This document shows positions 31,964 to 40,164 of a stretch of DNA of 44,717 bases, piece after piece. A program made the position numbers and the translations under genes. How positions within the stretch are numbered: the first letter of the stretch is position 1; each line of letters opens with the position of its first letter. The notes below the pieces were generated by a model. It was not told where the DNA came from. It made no database searches and saw nothing but the letters and a program-made list of their open reading frames with translations. Source of the DNA: Opitutia bacterium (GTDB lineage Bacteria > Verrucomicrobiota > Verrucomicrobiia > Opitutales > Seribacteraceae); the NCBI GenBank assembly GCA_002730975.1, contig PCBO01000105.1:1-44717 (forward strand), read 5' to 3'.

Positions 31964-34471
31964 ATGCAAACGGATATAAAAGATTTCGGTGAAAAGCTTT
32001 TGCTTCCCGACACCTGGCAAAGTCGCGCATTGGGACTTCTGCGAGACGGTCGGGACGTTGTTTTGCATGCCCCAACGGGTGCAGGTAAGACTTATATATT
32101 CGAGCTTCTTATTGAATCTTCTTGGAGAGGGCGTGCTGTGTACACCGTTCCGACAAGAGCTTTGGCCAACGACAAGTTTCGGGAGTGGCGAGCTCGAGGA
32201 TGGGAAGTTGGTCTAGTTACGGGGGATGTTCGGCATAAACCTGATGCCCGTGTGATTGTGGCGACTCTGGAGACACAGCGCGGCTCAATGCTTCGAGGCG
32301 AAGGTCCCGACCTTTTCGTTGTGGATGAGTATCAGTTGCTTGGAGATGCCCAGCGCGGTCCCGCATACGAAGTAACCCTTGCTACTGCACCAGCCTCCAC
32401 TCAACTTTTTCTGATGAGTGGGAGCGTGTCTAATCCCCTAGAGGTTACGGACTGGTTGGCAGGTCATGGTCGCGATGTTGAGCTGGTGAGCGAGGGAAGA
32501 AGGCCCGTGCCCTTGGACGAGATATTTGCCGAGGCTCTTTTGAAGGATTCTAGAGAACCTCGAAAAGGGAAAAACTTCTTGCCTGCCCTTGTGGCGCGCG
32601 CATTGGAATCTCGAATGGGGCCTATCCTTTTGTTTGCTCCTCGTCGGGCAGCTTCAGAGGACTTGGCTCACCAGCTAGCCATAGAACTTCCCGAGGTCGA
32701 CCCTCTGGAGTTGACCCCCGAGCAAAAGCGGATTGCCGGCAAAGAACTGGCAAGTCTGCTCAAGCGTCGCGTTGCTTACCATCACAGCGGGCTCGATTAC
32801 CTTCGGCGGGCAGGCGTTGTCGAACCTCTCGCCAAGGCTGGTCAGCTTCGGGCTGTGGTTGCGACCACCGGACTTGCCGCAGGGATAAATTTCTCTATGC
32901 GTACAGTGCTAGTTACCGACAGGGAATATCGTATCGACGATAGACGGATTATGCTGCGCCCCGACGAATTGCTGCAGATGTTCGGTCGAGCGGGGAGACG
33001 CGGATTGGACGACAGAGGTTATGTCGTCGTAGCTCCAAAACAATCTCGTATGAGCGAGGCTCGTCCTCTCAAGGTGAAGCGTTCCAGAACCATCGATTGG
33101 TCCGCCATGCTCACTTTTATGCACCTTGCCCATTCTCGAGGAGATTCTCACATCGAGGCTGCTCGTAAACTGGGTGATCGTTTGTTTTCGGAGGAGAAGG
33201 TGCGCCTCGGGTTGCGAGATTCTTTGGCAAAAGTTACTTCCAAAAATGTCCCTCGCTTAGGTCTTGAGTCTGCCGAGGATCGAGATCCCGAGAGAGACCA
33301 AATCGTCGAGATGCAGAACTCTGCAGGTCAATGGGAGCGCAGGCGAGGGCAGCACAAAGCCTCATTGGGAGAAGCACTGGTTTTGGCAAATGATGAATGG
33401 GTGCCGGCACTTTCCCTGCACTTGACCTTGGATAAGGTGAAGGTTGGGAATCCTTGTCGTTTCGGGAACAAGAACGAAAAGGTATACGGGCGCGAGATTC
33501 CCGTAGCTATAATGGATCAGGAATCGGGAGGGCAACAGGTTTTTTTGATAAAGTCCTTTCGACGTCGTTTACGCGAAATCATGGATGCCGAGCCACCTTC
33601 CAGAAGTCGTAAGTTCTCTAAAAAAGCTTGGAAGCGTCGAGGACTTGAGAAGGTCTTTGCCCCTCTTTTCCCAGATCTAGCTTCCGGTGGTCGGCTCGAC
33701 GAATTCGTCGAGCGCGGGGGAGTCTTGCATGCGCGACTTCGCTACGAGGAAGCCACGGTGCTTGGTTGGCGTGACGCAAAGGGCAAAGTGCTTCTTAATC
33801 CTCAATTGCGAATGACTAAACGAGAGTATGTTTCGCCCTTCGACGAAACTCCCAAAGAAAGTATGGATCGACTGACTAACGCTTCACCGGCAGAAGCTTG
33901 GTATCGATTAGGCCTTATCGACGAGAGTGGCAGACCGACTCGCCGAGGCATTGTGTTTAGCTTCTTTTCCCGAGGCGAGGGGCTCGCCATTGCAGCCGCA
34001 TTGGAAGATGAAACTTATCCAGTCGAGGACTTGGTTCGTGATCTCGCCAACCTTCGAGCCGGATATCGATTTCGTGCGTATTCCTCTACGGAATGTCGGC
34101 TCGCTTACGTTTGTCGCCAAGCTTATGGCTCGGTTGACTGCCCGGGTTTTCTTCGGGCCGGTGTTCCACTTGAGTATGGCGAGGGTGCCGCCGACGTCAT
34201 TCGTGAACGAGCCGAATCCGGTTCGCGAGGTAAAGAGGTTCTTGATGAGGAATTGCGAATCGGTGATATTGAGCGTGCCAGAATCGAGTGGCATAGCTTG
34301 CTTGCCTTGACCGCGACTTCACCCTTCTTGGATTGGCAAAGGTGGGAGGACCTAAGAAAAGTAGCTTCCGAGCTTTCGGATGGAGGTGGACCTCGAAACT
34401 CATTGCCCGAATTACCCGCTTTGGCCGCTCGCCAAAATCGTCGATATGAGCCTCGGTCGAAAGGGGTTTAA
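31964..34471 (+). CDS. Ski2-like DEAD/DEAH-box superfamily 2 helicase
   Basis: A large helicase (835 residues with the ATG at 31964). Motif I is APTGAGKTY (36-44), TVPTRALAND is motif Ia, motif II reads VVDEYQLLGD (DEYQ at 121-124), and motif VI is QMFGRAGRRGLDDRG (338-352), characteristic of Ski2-like enzymes. Motif III appears as MSGSVSN. The DEYQ box is unlike the DEVH/DEIH usual in Ski2, Mtr4 and Hel308. The C-terminal 480 residues lack a family I can name and are rich in Arg and Glu. An upstream ATG at 31907 is possible but extends into the folA promoter region. The gene diverges from folA. The 5' end is present as a decayed copy at 27641-28022. Substrate (RNA or DNA) is not decidable. 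Confidence 0.85.
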   Translation: MQTDIKDFGEKLLLPDTWQSRALGLLRDGRDVVLHAPTGAGKTYIFELLIESSWRGRAVYTVPTRALANDKFREWRARGWEVGLVTGDVRHKPDARVIVATLETQRGSMLRGEGPDLFVVDEYQLLGDAQRGPAYEVTLATAPASTQLFLMSGSVSNPLEVTDWLAGHGRDVELVSEGRRPVPLDEIFAEALLKDSREPRKGKNFLPALVARALESRMGPILLFAPRRAASEDLAHQLAIELPEVDPLELTPEQKRIAGKELASLLKRRVAYHHSGLDYLRRAGVVEPLAKAGQLRAVVATTGLAAGINFSMRTVLVTDREYRIDDRRIMLRPDELLQMFGRAGRRGLDDRGYVVVAPKQSRMSEARPLKVKRSRTIDWSAMLTFMHLAHSRGDSHIEAARKLGDRLFSEEKVRLGLRDSLAKVTSKNVPRLGLESAEDRDPERDQIVEMQNSAGQWERRRGQHKASLGEALVLANDEWVPALSLHLTLDKVKVGNPCRFGNKNEKVYGREIPVAIMDQESGGQQVFLIKSFRRRLREIMDAEPPSRSRKFSKKAWKRRGLEKVFAPLFPDLASGGRLDEFVERGGVLHARLRYEEATVLGWRDAKGKVLLNPQLRMTKREYVSPFDETPKESMDRLTNASPAEAWYRLGLIDESGRPTRRGIVFSFFSRGEGLAIAAALEDETYPVEDLVRDLANLRAGYRFRAYSSTECRLAYVCRQAYGSVDCPGFLRAGVPLEYGEGAADVIRERAESGSRGKEVLDEELRIGDIERARIEWHSLLALTATSPFLDWQRWEDLRKVASELSDGGGPRNSLPELPALAARQNRRYEPRSKGV

Positions 34472-34481
34472 GGCAGTTGTC

Positions 34482-34760
34482 TTATTTTTTCTGAACTGTG
34501 GAGCCTGTGATGTCTACCCAGCGATCGGAGGATCCTTGGTCGTCCTTTACCTCGATGTGCTTGTAGACTTTGCCCGTCTTGGTGTCGATTTTTATGAGGT
34601 ACTCCTTGTTGATGTCGCGACCGCTTGTAGGAGAGTAGACCAGAATCTTTCCTGATTCGATTTGGTATCTTCCTTCGCGACCCTCATCGGTGAACCCCGT
34701 GGCTAGGCAGAGGCTCAGACCCATAAGCAAACCAAGGCAGGTATATTGTAGATGCTTCAT
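34482..34760 (-). CDS. Small secreted protein of unknown function
   Basis: I do not recognise it. The 92-residue product has an N-terminal hydrophobic signal (LQYTCLGLLMGLSLCLATG) and a mature part with a YLIKIDTKTGKVYKHIEVK pattern that looks like a single beta-blade or strand pair of the PQQ-like type, and a WVDITG ending. It lies downstream of the third PQQ propeller on the same strand (about 110 bases) and converges with the helicase gene. Its DTKTGKVY turn resembles those in the propellers, so it may be a related single-repeat protein. Confidence 0.65.
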   Translation of the reverse strand: MKHLQYTCLGLLMGLSLCLATGFTDEGREGRYQIESGKILVYSPTSGRDINKEYLIKIDTKTGKVYKHIEVKDDQGSSDRWVDITGSTVQKK

Positions 34761-34869
34761 GTTTTGTACTTCTTTTAAGGTTTCTTGAATCTAAATGTTT
34801 TGGAAATCATTTCGCTTAATTATTAATGCAGCAATCGAATTGTTTGGGTTGTAGTAGTTAGCTGAAGAC

Positions 34870-36426
34870 CTATTCACCCAGATCGTAGCAGGCAATCCTG
34901 TCGACCATCCGAACAAGGAGCTTGTTTCCAACGATTGCTGGAGAAGAGCAGCGCAGGGCTTGTACCTTCGTCTTGCCCAGTTCGGTGAAATCGTTCGGAT
35001 CTGCCTTCACCATGTCGAGAAAAGAGCCTTTTATCTCATAAGCGAAAATTTTACCGTCTGCAAAGATGGGTGACGATATGTCGTGTTTGCCGGTTTCCTT
35101 GTGGAGGACCTTGCCCGTCTTTAGGTCAAGGCATAGTCGCATCTCGGCTCCGAACAGAAATATGTGGTTACCTTTAACGATTGGGCTGGAATCCGAACGT
35201 CTTGTAACTTTTGGATATGTCCAGAATTCCTTGATGCCTTTTTCGGTCCAACGATAGCAGACGATGCCCGCTTTTTCATCCTTTCCGTGCACCACCAGAT
35301 ATTCTCCCGATGCCACCGGGGTCGAGCTTCCGCCCGCAGGCTTTTCCCAAAGAGTGTTGCCCGTGCTTAGATCAATGCCTATCGCGGTATTTTTCGAGTT
35401 GCATACGACCATTGGCTTTTCTCCCGGATGCCAAAGGACAGGGGATGCGCTCTTGCCTGAAACGTCATTGTTTTCCCAAAGTTTGTCTCCCGTCTTAGCA
35501 TCATGAGCAATTAAGTGGTTTGCCAACACCACAACCTTGTTCCCCTCCACAAGTACCGAGGAGGCCCCACCCGATGAATTCACTTTTACATCCCAGACGG
35601 GTTTTCCGGTTTTTGCGTCCACGCAGAAAATCCTCGAACTGCCAAGAGCATAGACACGTCCATTGGCTACGCATGGGGTTGCCGACGAGGTTCTGCCTGA
35701 GGGCGTCCCCTCGAGAGAACTTTTCCATAAGGTGGTACCAGTCTTTAGGTCCATGGCTACAATTACATCGTCCGCCACCTTTTTGGTGGGCGGGACGGAT
35801 TCAATGACGCGGTCTCTAACGGCTGCTTCGAACTTTTGTTCATCCAGCCATGCTACGAAAGAATTTTCATCGGGAAAGACCTTGTCCTTTATCTCGTATA
35901 GCTTGTTCGTGGCATCAATGGGGAAGGCCAATGGACCCTTCTTGAAACGGGAAATTACGTAATCGCCGTACAATAGTTTCTGTTTGGCATCCAAGTTTTC
36001 CTTCACCCACTCTTGGCTCCACTCGTCGAGCTTGCTTCCGCGCAGTCTCGGACTCAGTTTGACGCGGACTTGTTCCATTTTATCAATGAGCTCCTTTGGT
36101 AAGTTCGTTCGTCTGGCTCCTATCTTCCGAAGCGCTGGATTGTCCACTGTTCGCGTGGGAGTTGGCACGTCCCTATGCCATACAAGTGAAAGATAGGCCC
36201 TGTCTTCCGTTGCCACTACGCTCCCGAAACCTCCATCGTCGCCACTAGGGATATGTTCGCTTTCCCAAAGTAGCTTCGGGCCTGTTTCCGGCCATGAATT
36301 CGCTAGCTTGGTCGAGGCCTTTGACGAACCGTCACGGTTGGGTCCTCTCCACTGGGGCCACGAACCATCGGCATAAACGAAAGCTCCGCTGAAAACGGTA
36401 AAAAGAAAAAATGGAGTTATCTTCAT
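34870..36426 (-). CDS. Secreted PQQ-like beta-propeller protein (third of three)
   Basis: With the ATG at 36426 the protein has 518 residues and starts with a signal peptide (MKITPFFLFTVFSGAFVYA), followed by SWPQWRGPNRDGSS. An insert of roughly 140 residues after the first blade (about 60-210) is mostly helical, with a RGSKLDEWSQEWVKENLDAK segment. Blades then follow with DLKTGTTLWKSS, DAKTGKPVWDVK, DAKTGDKLWENN, DLSTGNTLWEKP and DLKTGKVLHKET. A longer frame reaching 36552 overlaps the sulfatase 3' end and has no family support. It starts 22 bases after the sulfatase stop, so the two are probably in one operon. No dehydrogenase catalytic residues were recognised. Confidence 0.9.
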   Translation of the reverse strand: MKITPFFLFTVFSGAFVYADGSWPQWRGPNRDGSSKASTKLANSWPETGPKLLWESEHIPSGDDGGFGSVVATEDRAYLSLVWHRDVPTPTRTVDNPALRKIGARRTNLPKELIDKMEQVRVKLSPRLRGSKLDEWSQEWVKENLDAKQKLLYGDYVISRFKKGPLAFPIDATNKLYEIKDKVFPDENSFVAWLDEQKFEAAVRDRVIESVPPTKKVADDVIVAMDLKTGTTLWKSSLEGTPSGRTSSATPCVANGRVYALGSSRIFCVDAKTGKPVWDVKVNSSGGASSVLVEGNKVVVLANHLIAHDAKTGDKLWENNDVSGKSASPVLWHPGEKPMVVCNSKNTAIGIDLSTGNTLWEKPAGGSSTPVASGEYLVVHGKDEKAGIVCYRWTEKGIKEFWTYPKVTRRSDSSPIVKGNHIFLFGAEMRLCLDLKTGKVLHKETGKHDISSPIFADGKIFAYEIKGSFLDMVKADPNDFTELGKTKVQALRCSSPAIVGNKLLVRMVDRIACYDLGE

Positions 36427-36448
36427 CTCGCTCTGAGGCATTGATTGG

Positions 36449-37921
36449 TTATTTGGCGGGTCGCCAAGGTTGTGGGCCGTCGGGTTTCTTTGCTTGGAGG
36501 AACTTGGCATCCACTTCCTTATACCAGGCATGGAGCTTTTGGCGCATGGCATTGACGCGGTCGGGATGCTTGTTGGCTAGGTCGTTTCTTTCGCCGATGT
36601 CCTTGCTTAGGTCGTATAGATGAGTTTTTCCATCCTCGAAACGTTCGATCAACTTCCAGTCTCCCATTCGTACGGCGGCTCCCGGGAAACCTCCCTGGTT
36701 GCTGTAGTGCGGGTAGTGCCAGTAAAGGGCTTCTCGGTCCAACTTTTCTTCGCCTTTGAGTAGGGGCATGAGGTCGACGCCATCGATGGGTCCGGCGCCT
36801 TTCGGTTCACCGTCGGCCGCTTTGACGAAGGTGGTGAAGAAGTCAGTGCTCATTACCGGGTCTGAGCTTTGCGAGCCCGGTTCGGTTACGCCTGGCCAAC
36901 GGATGAGAAACGGTTCTCGGATGCCGCCCTCGTAGAGCCACCCCTTACCGCCTCGGAGAGGGAGGTTGGAAGTGGGAGAACCCTCGGAAGTCGAGAGCCC
37001 GCCGTTGTCCGAAGTAAAGGCGACCACCACCTCATTGTCCAAACCGAGGAACTTCAACTTGTCGAGGACCTTGCCCACGGCAAGGTCCATGGCTTCCACC
37101 ATGGCTCCGTACACGGCGTGTTTTTGGAGGATGCGCACCTTGCGGGCCCCCTTGTTCCTAGGCCAGACCATTTCCTCGTTGCCGAATTCCTTGCCCGACA
37201 CCTTGGCGGCTCGCTTCTTGTATTTATCGACCAGGTCGGGTCGTCCGATCAATGGGGTGTGCACGGAGTAGAAGGAGAGCATGGCGAAGAACGGCTTGTC
37301 CTTGTTCGTCTCGATGAACTTGCAGGTGTCTTTTGCCAGTCGGTCCGGCAGATGCTCGCCGTTGGGGCCGTCGCTTAGGCGAGGATTCCCATATGGAGAG
37401 AAGTATTTTTTACCGCCATACGGGCCACCCTTGGAAAAACCGCCCGAATTGAGGTCGTATCCCTGCTTCGTGGGCCAGAACTGTTCGGTCGGGCCCAAAT
37501 GCCACTTGCCCGCGAAGAAGGTGGAATAGCCTTTTTTCTTGAGGGCTTCCGCTATCGTGACCTCTTCCAAGTCCATTCGGTCGTGCAGGGGAGCGGAATT
37601 GAAGAAACCGCCGCGCCTGCCGCTGAAAAAGTTGGTGGCGTCCTTGCGGGAGGGGTGTCGACCCGTCTGTATGCCGAAGCGGGTGGGGGAGCAGACCGGG
37701 TTGGCGGCATAGCCGTCGGTGAACTTCATTCCGGACTTTGCCAGGGCGTCTACGTTCGGCGTGTCGTAGAAGCACTTCGGGTTGTATGCTCCTATGTCCA
37801 TGTACCCAAGGTCGTCCACGAGAATGAGAACGTAGCTGGGTTGCTTGGCTTTGGCGTTGAGAAAGCTTGTCGCGGCAAGGGAGGCGGCGAGCAAAAGGAA
37901 AGGAAGCATTCGGATAGTCAT
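36449..37921 (-). CDS. Secreted sulfatase (formylglycine-dependent, type I)
   Basis: Cleaves sulfate esters, probably from sulfated polysaccharides, in the periplasm or outside. With the start at 37921 the signature C-S-P-T-R lies at Cys77-Arg81 (NPVCSPTRFGIQTGRHPSR); the Cys is oxidised to formylglycine in the family. Metal-binding Asp36-Asp37 lie in ILVDDLGYMDIGAY, and FFAGKWHLGP and FTSDNGGLSTSEG are conserved blocks. A signal peptide (MLPFLLLAASLAATSFLNAKA) precedes. It needs an anaerobic or FGE-type maturation enzyme, which is not in the window. It lies between the TPR lipoprotein gene (57 bases upstream) and the PQQ gene. Confidence 0.94.
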   Translation of the reverse strand: MTIRMLPFLLLAASLAATSFLNAKAKQPSYVLILVDDLGYMDIGAYNPKCFYDTPNVDALAKSGMKFTDGYAANPVCSPTRFGIQTGRHPSRKDATNFFSGRRGGFFNSAPLHDRMDLEEVTIAEALKKKGYSTFFAGKWHLGPTEQFWPTKQGYDLNSGGFSKGGPYGGKKYFSPYGNPRLSDGPNGEHLPDRLAKDTCKFIETNKDKPFFAMLSFYSVHTPLIGRPDLVDKYKKRAAKVSGKEFGNEEMVWPRNKGARKVRILQKHAVYGAMVEAMDLAVGKVLDKLKFLGLDNEVVVAFTSDNGGLSTSEGSPTSNLPLRGGKGWLYEGGIREPFLIRWPGVTEPGSQSSDPVMSTDFFTTFVKAADGEPKGAGPIDGVDLMPLLKGEEKLDREALYWHYPHYSNQGGFPGAAVRMGDWKLIERFEDGKTHLYDLSKDIGERNDLANKHPDRVNAMRQKLHAWYKEVDAKFLQAKKPDGPQPWRPAK

Positions 37922-37978
37922 CTTCGGAAGCAAGAAACCTCAATGCCATGAGGGCAAGTCAGAATGCTCCCGAACAGG

Positions 37979-39421
37979 TCACTTTAGACCGTCGATCATG
38001 GCTTGAGCGTTTTTGACATAGGGGTCTTCCGGACCTCGTTTCTTGAACCAGATGTCCTTAGCCCTTTCGAGGTGTTCCAAGGCTTTTGCCTTTTTAGCCT
38101 TTTTGGCGTAGGTCTTGCCGACGTTGTAGTGACTGTCGGCGAGGTCCGGGTGGTCGGGAGGAAGGGTCTTGAGCTCGATCGCGAGGCACTTCTCGTAGTA
38201 CCCGATGGCCTTGTCCGGAACGCCTTTTTTTTCGTAGGCGGAACCTAGGTTGTTGTAGGTTGTAGCCAGGTCGGGATGGGTGGTGCCGAGTGTCTTCAGC
38301 TCGATTGCTAGACACTTCTCGTAGTAGTTGACGGCCTTTTCATAGTCGCCCTTGCGAGAGTAGGCGCCGGCGCCGTTGTTGTAGGTCGTGGCTACCGACG
38401 GGTGCTCGGGTCCAACGGCCTTCAGCCAGATCGCCAAGGCTTTTCCGTGGTAGTCGATGGCCTTGTCGTACTCTTCGTTGTTGTCGTGGGCGGAGCCCAA
38501 GTTGTTGTAACTGGCGGCTACTTCGGGATGCTCGGCACCTTGGGTTTTCAGCCTAATCGCCAAGGCTTTTTCGTGGTATTCGATAGCCTTGGCGTGATCC
38601 TCGTCGTTGTCATGGGCCAAGCCAAGGTTGTTGCAGCACGTTGCGACGTCGGGATGGTGTGCGCCGAATTTCTTCAGCCAGATCTCTAAGGCCGCATCGT
38701 AGTTGGCTATTGCCCTGCCGAACGCTCCTTTTCCGGCGTAGGCCGCACCCGTGCCGTGGTAGGCGGAGGCTATTCGAGGATGGTCTGGTCCGAGTGCTTC
38801 CAGCCAGATCCTCACGGCTTGCTCGTGGTAGGCGATGGCGGTGTCGTATTCTCCCTTCTTCAGGCAGACGGAGCCGATGTTGTGGTAGCTCAAGGCGACT
38901 TCGTTATGCTCGGAACCAAGTGTCTCCATTCCAAGCTCCAGTGCCTTTTCGTGGTTTGCGACGGCCTTGTCGTATTCGCCTTTTCGGCTGTTTGCCGAGC
39001 CGATTTTTCCATACGCGAAGATCCTGTCCTCATCGGACAGGGCATGGGCCAGCACCTCTTCGGCGTATTGGATCGCCTTGTCGTTCTCCTGCAAAGCATC
39101 TGAAGTTTTGCAGAAACTCTTGAGGAAGAAAACGAGCATTGCCTCGTCTTTCTCGGCGCGGTTGTTGAACGCTCCGTAGGCTTCAGACATCTTCACTTGG
39201 GCCCGTGCGTGCTTTCCTTCCTCGAGGAGGGTATTCGCCTCGGCGGCCATCTTCTCGATTTCCTCGTCGGAAAACTTTTCGGCGACTATACCCGCCTTTA
39301 TTGGCTCACTAACTCGTTTGCTCTCCTTGGGTTCGTTACCCTTGCGGTCAGAGTGCCCATGCTTGTCTCCACATCCCCCCAGCAACAGGGCAACGCCAAG
39401 GGCAACAAGCAACTTTTTCAT
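37979..39421 (-). CDS. Lipoprotein with kinesin-light-chain-type tetratricopeptide repeats
   Basis: A scaffold protein anchored by a lipid: MKKLLVALGVALLLGGC has a lipobox ending at Cys17, which fixes the start at 39421 (a longer frame to 39511 adds an unrelated N terminus). After a linker and about 150 residues of less regular helices come seven full 42-residue units of the KLC type and one partial unit. An example opening is YHEKALAIRLKTQGAEHPEV followed by AASYNNLGSAHDNNEEYDKA. The protein is 480 residues long. Such repeats bind protein partners. It is first in the minus-strand cluster with the sulfatase and PQQ propeller and is divergent from the thioredoxin gene. Confidence 0.9.
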   Translation of the reverse strand: MKKLLVALGVALLLGGCGDKHGHSDRKGNEPKESKRVSEPIKAGIVAEKFSDEEIEKMAAEANTLLEEGKHARAQVKMSEAYGAFNNRAEKDEAMLVFFLKSFCKTSDALQENDKAIQYAEEVLAHALSDEDRIFAYGKIGSANSRKGEYDKAVANHEKALELGMETLGSEHNEVALSYHNIGSVCLKKGEYDTAIAYHEQAVRIWLEALGPDHPRIASAYHGTGAAYAGKGAFGRAIANYDAALEIWLKKFGAHHPDVATCCNNLGLAHDNDEDHAKAIEYHEKALAIRLKTQGAEHPEVAASYNNLGSAHDNNEEYDKAIDYHGKALAIWLKAVGPEHPSVATTYNNGAGAYSRKGDYEKAVNYYEKCLAIELKTLGTTHPDLATTYNNLGSAYEKKGVPDKAIGYYEKCLAIELKTLPPDHPDLADSHYNVGKTYAKKAKKAKALEHLERAKDIWFKKRGPEDPYVKNAQAMIDGLK

Positions 39422-39572
39422 TCGTGTGATGCTATGTTCATCTCTCCATCGGTCAAGCTCAGGGGGATTCGGCACCTCATTTTTCGTAGGAAGAGCACTC
39501 GTCGGCATCACGGTTTTACCTCACGAGAGATTTCAAGTTTGCCTGAGGGAGAACCCGTCAACACAGTGACCT

Positions 39573-40121
39573 ATGAAAAAAATCATATTCCCATTATTGA
39601 CCACCGCCTTCTTGTTCCTGTTCCACTTTAGCCTAGTTGCGGACGAGCCCAGGCCGGAAAACAGCAAGGTTCGCCCTCAGTTGGACGCCATGCAGGGCAA
39701 GCCCGCCCCAAAGCTAGGTTTGAAGGGTTGGATCAATTCAAAGCCGCTCTCGAGAGAAGATCTAAAGGGGAAGATCGTCGTTTTGGATTTCTGGGCGACT
39801 TGGTGCGGGCCTTGCATCCGTGCCGTCCCCCATACCAACGAGATGATGGAAAAGTACGCTGACAAGGGTGTTGTCTTCATTGGGGTGTGCGCCAAAAGCG
39901 GTTCCGAAAAAATGGCCGCCACGGTAAAGGAGCACGGCATCAAGTATCCCGTGGCCGTTGACGCGGGCGCCAACGCCGCCTATCGCGCCAATAGTTTTCC
40001 CGATTACTACCTGATCGACCGATCCGGAGTGCTGCGATGGGCGGACATCGCCAACGCAGATGTGGAAAAGGCCATAGGAATTCTGCTCAAGGAAAAGAAA
40101 AAGAAAAAGAAGAAAAAATAA
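39573..40121 (+). CDS. TlpA-like thioredoxin-fold protein, exported, with polylysine tail
   Basis: A 182-residue exported protein with an N-terminal signal (IIFPLLTTAFLFLFHFSLVA) and the redox motif WCGPC (Cys78, Cys81) in IVVLDFWATWCGPCIRAVP. PVAVDAGANAAYRANSFPDYYLIDRSG covers the cis-Pro region. It acts in the periplasm or at the membrane as a thiol-disulfide oxidoreductase or resistance factor. The C terminus ends in one Glu and ten Lys among the last eleven or so residues (KEKKKKKKKK), encoded by an A/G-rich run. It converges with valS (43 bases apart) and diverges from the TPR lipoprotein gene. Confidence 0.9.
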   Translation: MKKIIFPLLTTAFLFLFHFSLVADEPRPENSKVRPQLDAMQGKPAPKLGLKGWINSKPLSREDLKGKIVVLDFWATWCGPCIRAVPHTNEMMEKYADKGVVFIGVCAKSGSEKMAATVKEHGIKYPVAVDAGANAAYRANSFPDYYLIDRSGVLRWADIANADVEKAIGILLKEKKKKKKKK

Positions 40122-40164
40122 GAGCGGAGGAGAATGGGTTTTCCCAAAGCGATCGGAGGATGAA

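Larger units (their letters stand above)
31110..33337 (+). repeat. Right copy of the duplicated lysA-folA-helicase junction (direct repeat, diverged)
   Basis: Partner of the repeat at 26835-28022, in the same orientation. In this copy the lysA part is a 180-base remnant while folA and the helicase are intact. The extent on the helicase side is set by weak similarity of the left copy up to about 33337. The left limit in lysA is approximate because similarity fades near 31110. Confidence 0.8.

Noticed and set aside
38050-38960. Regular DNA repetition of about 126 bases, possibly a CRISPR-like or satellite repeat
   Set aside because: The period equals 42 codons, and the units encode tetratricopeptide repeats; no spacer-repeat pattern exists.
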